Of a stretch of 64,000 nt of DNA, positions 1 to 8,300 are shown piece by piece. Source of the stretch: Thermoactinomyces daqus (GTDB lineage Bacteria > Bacillota > Bacilli > Thermoactinomycetales > Thermoactinomycetaceae); NCBI RefSeq assembly GCF_000763315.1, contig NZ_JPST01000005.1, positions 62,001 through 126,000 of the forward strand. Reading direction: 5' to 3'. Every line of letters starts with the position of its first letter. The stretch's first letter is position 1. A program made the position numbers and the translations under genes. Under the pieces are notes generated by a model. That model ran no database searches. It saw only the letters and a program-made list of their open reading frames with translations, and had not been told where the DNA came from.

Positions 1-1064
1 ATTTTCCCTTCGATCCGCTCAAAAATATCCTCCAAATTCCGCCCCGTGATGGTAAGCCCGTGATTTCTCAACCCCACGACAGCGCGTGACGGATCTTCTG
101 CCTGACGGATCAGTCCGGCCACCGCCTCCGCCAACTGGACGGTTCCGCAAGGGTAGTTAATCTCCGTCGACGGCACTCCCTCCATCCAAGCGTGAACATG
201 GACGATTGCTCCAACCTCGGGATGCTCTGAATAAATCATCCAGTGTTCAATCGCATCAACCGAGGCACGCTTCGGGGTTACATGCGGAGGAACACTGATC
301 TCCATCGCGGTGTTTTGGTCATTGTACCGTTTCACAAGGAGGATGTCCCGCCCGATTTCTTTGAGGTTCGCTTTGTTGACACCGCTCGCACTCATCCAAA
401 AAGAGTTGTCCTCATGGCGCGCGCTTAAGTTCCCGTAGCTCAACCCCCCAATTCCGTATAAACGGTGGATATGTCGCAATTCTTTAGGGGAGAGAAGCTC
501 GTCGATTGGAAACGGGGCGGGAAGCAGGTTGAGGGAATCCAGCTTCTTGCCGGCCTGATAGATGCTTTGCGTCGTTTGATTTCCTTCCCATAACTCCTCC
601 GGCAAGTCGGGAATAAAAACATTGTCGATCACCAGCTTGGAGGTGGCCAATGGTTTCAGCCGTTCAAATACTTCACGGAAATAGCCTTCTTCTCCCTCCT
701 CCCTTTTGATCTTGTAACAACCTTGCTCCAACGTGACAAAATAAGTTTTCAAGCTGCCGCCGGAGCGATCGAGATAAATCAGCAAATTGCCCAGGGACCG
801 GACCAAGACCGGGTAGCCGGCAAACAGGATATTATTCTCCGGACGGTCTGATTCAGCGATTGTGACGACAAATGTGCCTTTCCCGTTGCGCCGAAAATGC
901 TGCGGCTCATCGGGATTCACGAAGTTAAACACCAATTGGACAAAAGGGTCATCCGACGGTACGTGCTGGTAATGATTAGCCTCCATTTCCCGTTTTAATC
1001 CATCAGCAAATTGTTCCAGTGTTGAGGTTCGTCTCCAATCTCCTGCAATGGCAAAGGATTGCAT
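1..1064 (-). CDS. Class II aldolase/adducin-domain protein, C-terminus cut by window edge
   Basis: An open minus-strand frame runs from an ATG at 1062-1064 to the left edge, about 354 codons, with no stop. The first roughly 185 residues are not recognised. From about residue 200 the translation resembles the class II aldolase/adducin fold: a glycine-rich GGLSYGNLSAR segment, an HVHAW motif whose two His would be metal ligands, and a later VGLRNHGLTI motif. Members are zinc-dependent sugar-phosphate aldolases, epimerases or dehydratases such as MtnB; the substrate cannot be read here. The long N-terminal extension is unusual for a simple fuculose-phosphate-type aldolase of about 210 residues. 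The 3' end lies outside the window. Confidence 0.72.
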   Translation of the reverse strand, partial: MQSFAIAGDWRRTSTLEQFADGLKREMEANHYQHVPSDDPFVQLVFNFVNPDEPQHFRRNGKGTFVVTIAESDRPENNILFAGYPVLVRSLGNLLIYLDRSGGSLKTYFVTLEQGCYKIKREEGEEGYFREVFERLKPLATSKLVIDNVFIPDLPEELWEGNQTTQSIYQAGKKLDSLNLLPAPFPIDELLSPKELRHIHRLYGIGGLSYGNLSARHEDNSFWMSASGVNKANLKEIGRDILLVKRYNDQNTAMEISVPPHVTPKRASVDAIEHWMIYSEHPEVGAIVHVHAWMEGVPSTEINYPCGTVQLAEAVAGLIRQAEDPSRAVVGLRNHGLTITGRNLEDIFERIEGK

Positions 1065-1243
1065 CTAAATCACCTCTTCTCAAATTCAACCCTTATTATT
1101 CGCCATGCATATGGAAAAATATTCTTCCCTGTCCAATAAAAAAACAGCAGCCAACACAGCTGAGAGACTGCTGACAAAGGCAAGCAGGTCAGCAATTTTT
1201 GGTCAAAATCAGAAGATAACAAAAAAGATCAGGACGGAATTGT

Positions 1244-1848
1244 ATGTTTCAAATCCACGTCCATCGGCAAGGCAGTATTGAATCGGTCAATATCGGGGAG
1301 CTGGTACCACAGGATCACCGGTTTCGCAAGATTGACGCCGCCATCGACTTTTCGTTCATCGCAGAAATGACCCGACCATTATACTGCGAGGACAACGGGC
1401 GTCTTTGCATGGACCCGGTTTGTTCATCGGGTATTTGGCTCGGAACGGCGCCTGGTGGAAGAAATACAGGTCAACGTGGCATACTGCTTCCTTGACGGAC
1501 AAGGTCGCTCACACCACCACATTCAGCAAGAACCGACGCAGCAGGTTCAACGATACGACCATCTTCCGGGAGAGCTTCGACGAAATCGTTTTGCAAGCCA
1601 TCCGCCACGGACTGATCAAAGGGAAAGAACTGTTTACAGACCCGACGTTTTTAAAGGCAAACGCCAACAAGAACAGATTCACCTGTCAGATGGTTCGCCA
1701 ATCCGCGGTGAAGTACACGGCGGAATGGGATCGCGCCATTGACAGGATCGTGAAACACACGGCAAGCGGCCGTCCACTTAAGAGGAACAAGAAACCCAAC
1801 GGTACTTTTTCCGTGAGCTCCTACAGGCCGGCCTCCTCTTTTTCATGA
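1244..1848 (+). pseudogene. IS1182-type transposase remnant, frameshifted and truncated
   Basis: Three forward frames carry consecutive pieces of one transposase. The first (from 1244) reads FRKIDAAIDFSFI and RPLYCEDNGRLCMDP. The second (around 1455) reads RLVEEIQVNVAY. The third (around 1490-1800) reads LTDKVAHTTTFSKNRR, RFNDTTIF and KANANKNRF. These are hallmarks of IS1182-family transposases, which are normally about 450-480 residues in one frame. Only about the N-terminal 40 percent remains and at least two frameshifts interrupt it, so it is not functional. I did not identify terminal inverted repeats. Confidence 0.78.
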
Positions 1849-2060
1849 TTCGTCTGAACATGGCCGAGACGGGAAATCTCTGAACCAAAAGCAACGTTCA
1901 TTTCTGCTGCTGTTCGGATGTTGGGAATCTGTGCAAAAAAGGCGGGATTTTGAATGGAAGGAATAGTACTCTTCTCTTTTGGTCAAAATTATTTTTTCCT
2001 CTGTAACGAAATACTGATTTTCGGGATATATAAGTAGAACCAATTGAAGGAGGCGATGCA

Positions 2061-2181
2061 GTGGGTGACCGCATTGAAGAACGCCCGAAGCGTGTACAAA
2101 TTCTTGCTCGCCCTGTGTCACATTGCGGATACGGCGGAAGAACTGACTCAGGAAACTTTCTATCGCGCTGTATATTCTATC
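2061..2181 (+). pseudogene. ECF sigma factor N-terminal stub (region 2), frameshifted
   Basis: A good ribosome binding site (AAGGAGG) precedes a GTG at 2061 that opens with MGDRIEE, a typical ECF sigma start. The frame then slips, and the neighbouring frame continues with VYKFLLALC and TAEELTQETFYRAVYSI, the classic sigma-70 region 2 helix. Similarity stops near 2181; the rest of region 2 and region 4 are missing (a family member is about 170-190 residues). This looks like a dead fragment beside the transposase remnant, perhaps a deletion junction. Confidence 0.55.
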
Positions 2182-2275
2182 GCCTTTCTCCTCAGGAGAA
2201 GGAGCAAGGGGCCCGACGGCGGATCTTTCCTCCGTGATCTCCGCCTGTTTTTCTCTAGTTTTTTCCGATTTAGCA

Positions 2276-2304
2276 TAAAAACCCAGCGGAGAAACTGCTG
2301 GGTT
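2276..2304 (-). terminator. Rho-independent terminator of yuiB
   Basis: Seven-base stem ACCCAGC/GCTGGGT at 2281-2287 and 2297-2303. Read on the minus strand it is followed by a run of T, just downstream of the yuiB stop. Confidence 0.65.
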
Positions 2305-2350
2305 TGTCAATAGCCTCACAGCGGCCAACGCGCTTGAATCTTCTTGCCTG

Positions 2351-2611
2351 CTAAAACATCCGATATCCTTTCGTGCGAAGAGTTTTAATTGTCCAAACAC
2401 CGGAAATCGCTCCGGCCAGCCCCGAAAAAAAGAGGACACCATTAACCAGGGTGACAATATGCGTCACATCCCATCCTACATACAAAACGACGGCGAAAAA
2501 AAGCACCAATGGCAACCAAGTGGTTTTCAAAATCATATTGAGAATAAACCCCAACCCGAAAAACAACACGAACAAGAGCGGGATGGAGATAATCAACTGG
2601 GCGACATTCAT
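2351..2611 (-). CDS. yuiB: YuiB-like small membrane protein
   Basis: An 86-residue protein with hydrophobic segments covering most of residues 5-50 and a third near 55-75, so a small integral membrane protein. Sequence style (LLFVLFFGLGFILNMIL) and position beside yuiA and the NDH-2 gene match YuiB of Bacillus. Its biochemical role is unknown. The ATG at 2609-2611 is chosen because GGAGG lies nine bases upstream; a longer frame to 2644 has no such site. Followed by a terminator. Confidence 0.65.
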   Translation of the reverse strand: MNVAQLIISIPLLFVLFFGLGFILNMILKTTWLPLVLFFAVVLYVGWDVTHIVTLVNGVLFFSGLAGAISGVWTIKTLRTKGYRMF

Positions 2612-2795
2612 TGCCCATCGCCTCCGTCTCTGATAAGTTCGCACCCATTTTACTGAAAATCGAAATCAAGGTCAATAAAAGGACAGAAACATGGCAATTT
2701 AATGAATAGGATCTCTCGGCATCTTCCCCTGTTTGCTTCTTCTCTTCTCTTTCCGCTACAATAAAAAAGAATCGAAGTAAAGGAGGAAGCACTTC

Positions 2796-3563
2796 ATGCG
2801 TCCACAAGGCAGACCATCATTTACAGGCAGACCCGGAACGGAAACCGGCGGAAGCAGTGCCCAAGGCCGTCCCAGTCTGCCAACCCAATTTGTCAACTTT
2901 TCCTTTTTCAAGGTGGACCCCGCCTGGCGCCGGCTGAGCGAATCCGAACAGGAAAAAGGAAAACAGGAATTCGCGGCGGTGGTGAAAGAATATCAGGGCA
3001 AGCCGGGAACCTTTGTCCTCAGCTATTCCCTTGTCGGAATCCGTTCCGATGCGGAACTCATGCTGTGGAGAATCGCCAATGACCTGGAAACATTCCAAAA
3101 AATGACGAGCGAACTTATGAAAACAGGTCTTGGCAAATATTTGGAGATTACTTACTCTTATCTGTCCCTGACCAAACGCAGCGTCTATGTTGATAAGATG
3201 GATCCGGAACACCAAAACCCGCGCACGCATATCATTCCGGGGCGAAGTAAATATCTCTTCATATATCCGTTTGTAAAAACCCGTGACTGGTACCAACTTT
3301 CATTCCCTGCCCGCCAAGGAATGATGGATGAGCATATCCAGGTGGGAAGCAAGTATCCGTCTGTCAAATTAAACACGACTTACAGCTTCGGAATCGACGA
3401 CCAGGAATTCGTTGTCGCGTTTGAAACCGATGATCCCAAAGACTTCCTCAATCTCGTGCAGGAATTGCGCGAAACGGAAGCCAGCCGGTATACTCTGCGC
3501 GATGTTCCCATGTTTACTTGCATTCGCCATGATGATGTCCTCGATGCTCTTCATACCCTGTAA
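2796..3563 (+). CDS. hemQ: Coproheme decarboxylase HemQ (ChdC)
   Basis: A 255-residue member of the chlorite dismutase-like family that performs the last step of the coproporphyrin-dependent heme pathway: H2O2-driven oxidative decarboxylation of coproheme III to heme b in the cytosol. The active-site Tyr lies in the YPFVKTRDWY motif (Tyr near 157) and the proximal heme His in MMDEH (His near 180). Residues 1-30 form a low-complexity Gly/Arg/Pro extension before the usual start of the fold. The ATG is preceded by AAAGGAGG. Transcribed alone, convergent with yuiA. This pathway is typical of Gram-positive bacteria. Confidence 0.93.
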   Translation: MRPQGRPSFTGRPGTETGGSSAQGRPSLPTQFVNFSFFKVDPAWRRLSESEQEKGKQEFAAVVKEYQGKPGTFVLSYSLVGIRSDAELMLWRIANDLETFQKMTSELMKTGLGKYLEITYSYLSLTKRSVYVDKMDPEHQNPRTHIIPGRSKYLFIYPFVKTRDWYQLSFPARQGMMDEHIQVGSKYPSVKLNTTYSFGIDDQEFVVAFETDDPKDFLNLVQELRETEASRYTLRDVPMFTCIRHDDVLDALHTL

Positions 3564-3570
3564 AAGAAGA

Positions 3571-3596
3571 AAAGTCCCGCTTTTAACGGGACTCGT
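3571..3596. terminator. Shared terminator between hemQ and yuiA
   Basis: Stem AGTCCCG/CGGGACT at 3573-3579 and 3586-3592. The minus strand has the T-rich tail, so it best serves yuiA; hemQ ends against the same hairpin. Confidence 0.65.
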
Positions 3597-3612
3597 TCCA
3601 TTTGAATAAAAA

Positions 3613-3765
3613 TTATGAATTTTTGTTATATTGTGTTTTATCTTTTGCGCTTTTCTTTGCCTGGCCCGTTCCGTTACAAGCATAGCAGGTTTCTGATCCG
3701 CCGAGAACCAAATCGATATATCCTGCACCTTCACAGTAAGAACAGGTCATTGTTTGCAGTTTCAT
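3613..3765 (-). CDS. yuiA: YuiA-like zinc-knuckle miniprotein
   Basis: A 50-residue protein with two CxxC-type knuckles, CSYCEGAGY and CYACNGTGQ, in the DnaJ-like CxxCxGxG style; four Cys could bind one zinc. It matches small YuiA proteins encoded next to yuiB and the NDH-2 gene in Bacillus. The true start is the ATG at 3763-3765 with GGAGG seven bases upstream; an in-frame extension to 3819 has no supporting signal. Function is not established; redox or chaperone roles would be guesses. Confidence 0.72.
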   Translation of the reverse strand: MKLQTMTCSYCEGAGYIDLVLGGSETCYACNGTGQAKKSAKDKTQYNKNS

Positions 3766-4095
3766 ATAACCGCCTCCTATAAAAATATATTTTCTGAAAA
3801 TTATATAGTATTTTATCAAGAAATAAAAATCCCTAAATCAGGCATAAAAAGTGCTGCAGAGCAATGAAAGCGGTAACAAAAGGGTGATACGCGTCATTAT
3901 ATAGAATTAATCCGGTTTCCTTTCAAAAACAAAAAGACCCTTCATCAGAAGAGTCCCTGTTTGTTGACAAAATCCTGAAACAGGAGTCAGGCCGGGAAGA
4001 ACCATTCCCTTTATTGACGGATGTCCGCGCGGACGCTGCCTGGCCCTCCATCAAGGTCCGGCCAGACAACGCTCAAGCTGGAGCAGACTGATCTC

Positions 4096-5283
4096 TTACA
4101 GTTTTCCTTTGCGCAATGCAAGGCCGACGCCGCCGAGCAGGAACAGCCAGCGCAAGTCGATCACTTTTTTCATGAAGGCAGCGGAACCGCCGGTCATTTT
4201 TTTGTTTCCGACAACACCAATCGCTTCTCTTCTTCCCAAAGAAGCAACTGTACCTTTCGGCTTGTAAACAAACGGCTCTGTAATCTGTCCGCCGCGAATC
4301 ACTTTCGCTAATTGTTTGCCGAGATATTGGCCTTGTTGTGTCGAAATTTGTGCCGTTGGCGGATAAGGTCTTTCACCGTTAAACACCAAAGAGCTGTCAC
4401 CGAGGATGAAGACATTTTCGTATCCGGGTGCGCGCAGTTGCTCATCCACTTTCACACGGCCCCGCATGGTTTCAATCCCCGATTCTTCAACCAGTTTGTT
4501 GCCCCGAACCCCACCGGTCCAGACAACGGTAGCAGCTTTAATTTCCTGACCGCCTTTGAGGATAACCCCCTCTTTTGTACACTCCTCAATCGGCGTATTG
4601 ACCAGGAACTCAACCCCTTTTCCTTCCAAATACTTGACGGCATAATCGACAAGCTCTTTGTCAAAGCCCGGAAGAACCGTCGGGGCTGCTTCGACGTTCA
4701 CGATCCGCACTTTTTCCATCGGAACATCATAGTCGTGGCAGAGTTCAGGCATGCGGTCAACCAGTTCACCTACATATTCGATCCCGGTAAATCCGGCACC
4801 GCCGACCACGATGGTAATCAATTCTTCTTTTTTCTCGCTTGCGTAGCGGGAGAACATATACTCCATATGTTCGCGGATCTGGCGCACGGAATTGATGTTG
4901 CGGATAAAGAAGGCATTTTCAAGAAGCCCTTTGATCCCGAACGTTTCCGGCGCACTTCCCAAACCGATGACGAGATAATCGTATTTGAGAGGCTCACCGT
5001 TTTCAAGCTGAACTTCCTGTTCATTCAGCTTGATCGCTGATACACGGTCTTGAATAAAGTTAATCCGCTTCGTGTTGATTACCGACGGAATCGAGACGCG
5101 GGCATGATCTGGATGGGCTGTACCTGCTGCCGGTTCGTGCAATTTGGTCGTAATGTAGTGATACTTATTTTCGTTGACCAGTGTAATTTCGGCTTCATTG
5201 TAACCCAGTTCCTTGGCCAGCCCTTTGGCGGTCATCAATCCGCCGTATCCCGCGCCCAGAATAACGACTTTTGGTACACTCAT
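4096..5283 (-). CDS. yumB: Type II NADH:quinone oxidoreductase (NDH-2)
   Basis: A 395-residue flavoprotein that oxidises NADH and reduces menaquinone at the inner face of the membrane without pumping protons. The FAD dinucleotide fold is at the N-terminus ([10 protein letters not shown]), the NADH-binding fold near residues 155-185 ([11 protein letters not shown]), and the second FAD contact near 295 (NVFILGDSS). The C-terminal tail ([15 protein letters not shown]) is the membrane-anchoring helix usual for NDH-2. It lies divergent to the ferredoxin-NADP reductase gene, the same arrangement as yumB/yumC in Bacillus. Electrons would feed the menaquinone pool made through mqnE and the UbiD enzyme also in this window. 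Confidence 0.93.
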   Translation of the reverse strand: MSVPKVVILGAGYGGLMTAKGLAKELGYNEAEITLVNENKYHYITTKLHEPAAGTAHPDHARVSIPSVINTKRINFIQDRVSAIKLNEQEVQLENGEPLKYDYLVIGLGSAPETFGIKGLLENAFFIRNINSVRQIREHMEYMFSRYASEKKEELITIVVGGAGFTGIEYVGELVDRMPELCHDYDVPMEKVRIVNVEAAPTVLPGFDKELVDYAVKYLEGKGVEFLVNTPIEECTKEGVILKGGQEIKAATVVWTGGVRGNKLVEESGIETMRGRVKVDEQLRAPGYENVFILGDSSLVFNGERPYPPTAQISTQQGQYLGKQLAKVIRGGQITEPFVYKPKGTVASLGRREAIGVVGNKKMTGGSAAFMKKVIDLRWLFLLGGVGLALRKGKL

Positions 5284-5654
5284 CGCTGATCACATCCATC
5301 TAACTAATATTGATTACTTTATCACAATCTGGGGGAACCAAGCACCTTCGCTCTTATTGAATGATACCAATGATTATGATATGATTTTCACGAACTTTTG
5401 GCAAGTCCTTTTCTTTGTTCACATTTTATCCACTTCTTTTGCCTGTATCCGCCGTGAAGCTAGAAGTTATTTCAAAAAACGGGTGATGGAGGAAGGCAGG
5501 AACATCGGTCTGTGTTTGCAGAGTGCCCCAAGATCGAATAGAGTTAGATTGAATTCCAGCAATTTGATTGGGATTTTTTATACACATAAGGTAATATATA
5601 AAATATCAACATAAAATCAAGTTTATCCTTTAAGAATTTTCTGGAGGTGGCATC
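5284..5654. other. Divergent intergenic region between yumB and yumC
   Basis: About 370 bases without a convincing gene. The right end is AT-rich and carries GGAGGTGG before yumC. It must hold both divergent promoters. One TTATCACAA half-site resembling a Rex operator half is visible near 5320, but I could not find its partner. Confidence 0.4.
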
Positions 5655-6659
5655 ATGACAAACATCGCTCAAAATCCGTCTTCAATCACGGATATTGCCG
5701 TGATCGGCGGAGGACCGACAGGTATTTTTGCTGCTTTTTATGCCGGAATGCGCCAATCATCGGTCAAGGTGATTGAAAGTTTGCCGCAACTCGGCGGCCA
5801 GCTCTCTGCGCTTTATCCGGAAAAATATATATATGATGTTGCCGGTTTTCCCAAGATTTTAGCGCAAGATCTGGTCAATAACCTGATCGAACAGGCCAAC
5901 CATTTTAACCCGATTTACTGCCTGGATGAAAAAGTACTGCAAATTAATAAAAAAGAGGAACGCCTGTTTGAGATTGTCACGCAAAAACAAGTCCATCTGG
6001 CGAAATCAGTGATCATCACAGCGGGTAACGGGGCCTTTGAACCCCGCAAGCTCAACGTACCCGGTTCAGAACAATATGAACAAAGCAATTTATTTTATTT
6101 CGTGAAGGATAAACAAACCTTCGCGGGCAAAGACGTTTTGATCGCGGGTGGAGGTGATTCAGCCGTCGACTGGGCCCTCATGCTGGAACCGATTGCCAAA
6201 AGTGTGACGGTGATCCACCGCCGGGATAAATTCCGCGCCCATGAACACAGTGTAGAATTGATGAAACAATCCCGCGTCCGCATCATCACTCCCAGAGAAA
6301 TTGAATCTCTTCACGGCAAGGGCCGGATTGAACAAGTGACGATCGTCGACAAGAAATCCGGTGTACGGGAAGAATTGGCCGTCGATGCCGTGATCGTCAG
6401 TTTTGGTTTCATCTCGTCATTGGGCCCGATTGTCGAATGGGGGTTGGAGATTGAAAAAGGAGCCATTAAGGTAAATTCCCGGATGGAAACCAACATCCCC
6501 GGCATTTACGCAGCCGGCGACATTGCCACTTATCCGGGGAAAGTCAAATTGATCGCCGTCGGTTTCGGCGAAGCCCCCACTGCGGTAAATAACGCAAAAC
6601 AATATATTGACCCGGATGCCCGCCTTCAACCCGGACACAGTTCCAATCTCAAACTGTAA
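5655..6659 (+). CDS. yumC: Ferredoxin/flavodoxin-NADP+ reductase, thioredoxin-reductase type (YumC)
   Basis: A 334-residue FAD enzyme moving electrons between NADPH and ferredoxin or flavodoxin. The N-terminal FAD motif is [13 protein letters not shown] and the central NADPH fold is [13 protein letters not shown] near residue 170, with HRRDKFRA supplying the phosphate-binding Arg residues. The thioredoxin-reductase CxxC is absent, as expected for this homodimeric bacterial FNR. The C-terminus contains [18 protein letters not shown], binding FAD. The start ATG follows CTGGAGGTGG. It ends in a strong terminator, so it is monocistronic. Confidence 0.93.
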   Translation: MTNIAQNPSSITDIAVIGGGPTGIFAAFYAGMRQSSVKVIESLPQLGGQLSALYPEKYIYDVAGFPKILAQDLVNNLIEQANHFNPIYCLDEKVLQINKKEERLFEIVTQKQVHLAKSVIITAGNGAFEPRKLNVPGSEQYEQSNLFYFVKDKQTFAGKDVLIAGGGDSAVDWALMLEPIAKSVTVIHRRDKFRAHEHSVELMKQSRVRIITPREIESLHGKGRIEQVTIVDKKSGVREELAVDAVIVSFGFISSLGPIVEWGLEIEKGAIKVNSRMETNIPGIYAAGDIATYPGKVKLIAVGFGEAPTAVNNAKQYIDPDARLQPGHSSNLKL

Positions 6660-6664
6660 CAATG

Positions 6665-6702
6665 AAAAGAGTCCCCATCCGCTTAGGCCGGGGACCTTTT
6701 AA
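6665..6702 (+). terminator. yumC terminator
   Basis: Stem AGAGTCCCC/GGGGACCTTTT with a 12-base loop, followed by TTTTAATTT, directly after the yumC stop. Confidence 0.75.
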
Positions 6703-6778
6703 TTTGGTTGTGCATTACATCGCTGCATGAAAACACCGGAGCAGTGGCAGGTTAAACACAGGAGGTTGAAGAGAAGTC

Positions 6779-7039
6779 ATGCGGAAAATTTCTTATGCCT
6801 GCCCCGTTTGCAACGGTTTTTCGGCACTGTCCATTTTATTCCCCAAATGCACGACTCCCTTGATGGATTACGGGCGCTTCAGCGACCTGCTGGGCGATTA
6901 CAGCCCGTACCGTCCCATTGATGACTTGAAGATGACCGACGGATGGATCGATGTCGCCACCCATCGCTGTCCCCACCATCTGTTCTGTCCCGCCTGCGGT
7001 TTTTCCGATGTCGAGATGGTTTCGGAAATAGAAATTTAA
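6779..7039 (+). CDS. Small Cys-rich putative zinc-ribbon protein
   Basis: An 86-residue protein with Cys at about 8, 11, 24, 64, 70 and 73 in CPVC and CPHHLFCPACGF contexts, consistent with a zinc ribbon built from two knuckles. The middle is acidic and aromatic (MDYGRFSDLLGDYSPY). Similar uncharacterised proteins occur in Bacillales, but I cannot name a family with confidence. An AGGAGG-like site lies a little upstream. Convergent with yutM across a shared hairpin. Confidence 0.6.
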   Translation: MRKISYACPVCNGFSALSILFPKCTTPLMDYGRFSDLLGDYSPYRPIDDLKMTDGWIDVATHRCPHHLFCPACGFSDVEMVSEIEI

Positions 7040-7046
7040 ATAAAAA

Positions 7047-7075
7047 ACCCGCCTCTTTGTAAACGTGAGACGGGT
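7047..7075 (-). terminator. Terminator of yutM, shared with the zinc-ribbon gene
   Basis: Stem ACCCGCCTC/GAGACGGGT. The minus strand continues with TTTTTTATTT after the stem, making it a proper terminator for the leftward yutM gene. Confidence 0.65.
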
Positions 7076-7089
7076 GTTGGCCCATGCAA

Positions 7090-7446
7090 TCAGCAATCAC
7101 TTGGTTTTCCGGCATCAGTTGCCGTCCGGAAAGAAGATCCACAGCCGCAAGTAGCGACAGCATTGGGATTTTCAATGCTGAAACCACCGCCCATCAGTGA
7201 CTCTTTGTAGTCAATGATCGTTCCTTTGAGGTAGGGTTCATTCTCTTTATCAATCAAGGTGCGCACACCATCAAATTCCAATTCGACATCATTTACATGC
7301 TTATCTTCATCAAAACCCATGCTGTATGAAAAACCGCTGCACCCTCCATGCTGTACACCGACACGAAGATACAGTTTCTCCGGATTTTCCTGCTCCGCAA
7401 GCATTTCCCTTACCTTTAACGCTGCTTGCTTCGTCAATGTGATCAT
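7090..7446 (-). CDS. yutM: A-type Fe-S cluster carrier (YutM/ErpA/SufA family)
   Basis: A 118-residue HesB/IscA-family protein that receives Fe-S clusters from the SUF scaffold and passes them to apo-enzymes in the cytosol. The three conserved cluster Cys are visible: one in QHGGCSGFSY (about residue 36) and two in ATCGCGSSF (about 100 and 102). The C-terminus is a dozen residues longer than usual and ends in an extra Cys. A normal ATG follows GGAGGGGATCGCCG. Likely clients encoded here are MqnE, LipA and the B12 radical SAM enzyme. Confidence 0.92.
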   Translation of the reverse strand: MITLTKQAALKVREMLAEQENPEKLYLRVGVQHGGCSGFSYSMGFDEDKHVNDVELEFDGVRTLIDKENEPYLKGTIIDYKESLMGGGFSIENPNAVATCGCGSSFRTATDAGKPSDC

Positions 7447-7520
7447 CGGCGATCCCCTCCTTCATTCTTAGTATACAAGGGAATCCGTTGCCGATACAAC
7501 CGAGCAAACGCGGCGAACAT

Positions 7521-7769
7521 TCAGATCGCTTTAAACATATTGAGGTTTTTGCCCGATTCATCCGGCCGTGTGTGGGTGCGCAAGGGATAAACATTGCTCT
7601 TATTCTTCTCCGACCTGGCATTTTCCTGTTCCCATTGGTTGTGCAGCAGATCCAATTCACGACTCAGCTGATAGACCTTCGGATGACTGATCCCCAAGCG
7701 AAGTGCAGTTTCCCCCATCCGCTTCCGAACCGCCTCGATCTTGTCCTCCAACGAACGAAACCAGTTCAT
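7521..7769 (-). CDS. Spo0E-like aspartyl phosphatase
   Basis: An 82-residue protein with the Spo0E-family helical hairpin: IEAVRKRMGETALRLGIS, then a loop, then VYQLSRELDLLHNQW. The SRELD segment corresponds to the SQELD signature of phosphatases that dephosphorylate Spo0A~P and delay sporulation. The Gln of the signature is Arg here, seen also in some relatives. The ATG at 7767-7769 sits eight bases after GGAGG. The C-terminal 40 residues are not conserved. It marks the organism as a spore former. Confidence 0.8.
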   Translation of the reverse strand: MNWFRSLEDKIEAVRKRMGETALRLGISHPKVYQLSRELDLLHNQWEQENARSEKNKSNVYPLRTHTRPDESGKNLNMFKAI

Positions 7770-7775
7770 CCACAA

Positions 7776-8300
7776 CTCCTCCCTTTCCTCAAAACTTGAC
7801 CCTTGGTTTGTTTTTCTCTAAAGTTAAGCACATTTGTTCGAATTTGCTTACTATTTTCAGTATACAATGACAAAGGTGAAAATGAAAGATGGTATTTTTA
7901 CAAATTTTTCAAGTAAACCTATTTTTTAGACAACCTGTCTTCCAAGCTCTTGACAATTTACGAAAACCAAAATTATTTTTGTAAAATGATGGGATGCGTT
8001 TTCCCATCAATCTCCTTTATACGTTGAAATCCGGCAAATCCGGAGAGCAAAACGCCGTCGCCCATCCCCGAAGCTTGACAGAAAAAGGTGGCACCCCGGC
8101 TGGTGTTGGATTCGACAGAGCTCTCGTGCCGTTTTCTATCAACTTCGTTTTGTGATATGATGAAATAGATCATGGCAACTTTTATTTAGAGTATCGAATT
8201 TTTCTCAATAAGCACAAACCAAAGCTAAATCGCTTGAATGATACCTGGGCAAAACCGGCCCAAAACATAAAAATCTCCACATCGTGGAGAGGAGGAACTT
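7776..8300. other. Long leader region upstream of mqnE, no supported gene
   Basis: About 525 bases without a credible coding frame. GC-rich segments at 8020-8150 (ATCCGGCAAATCCGGAGAG, then GGTGGCACCCCGGC) sit between AT-rich flanks and contain short self-complementary stretches, so a structured RNA is possible, but I could not match it to a known riboswitch class. A small hairpin CTCCAC-AT-CGTGGAG (8274-8288) abuts the mqnE ribosome binding site. Confidence 0.35.

Noticed and set aside
4312-5040. Long forward frame opposite the NDH-2 gene
   Set aside because: It is the antisense shadow of a clear NDH-2 gene, with no ribosome binding site and no recognisable domain.
5300-5330. Rex operator upstream of the NDH-2 gene
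   Set aside because: Only one half-site (TTATCACAA) is visible; the symmetrical TTGTGA half is missing at the right spacing.
8085-8110. AAAAAGGTGGCACC, resembling the T-box AGGGTGGNACCGCG core
   Set aside because: The required downstream antiterminator match and specifier stem are missing, and mqnE is not a typical T-box target.
7973-8173. Minus-strand frame of 66 codons in the mqnE leader
   Set aside because: No good ribosome binding site, no family resemblance, and low-complexity composition; treated as noncoding.
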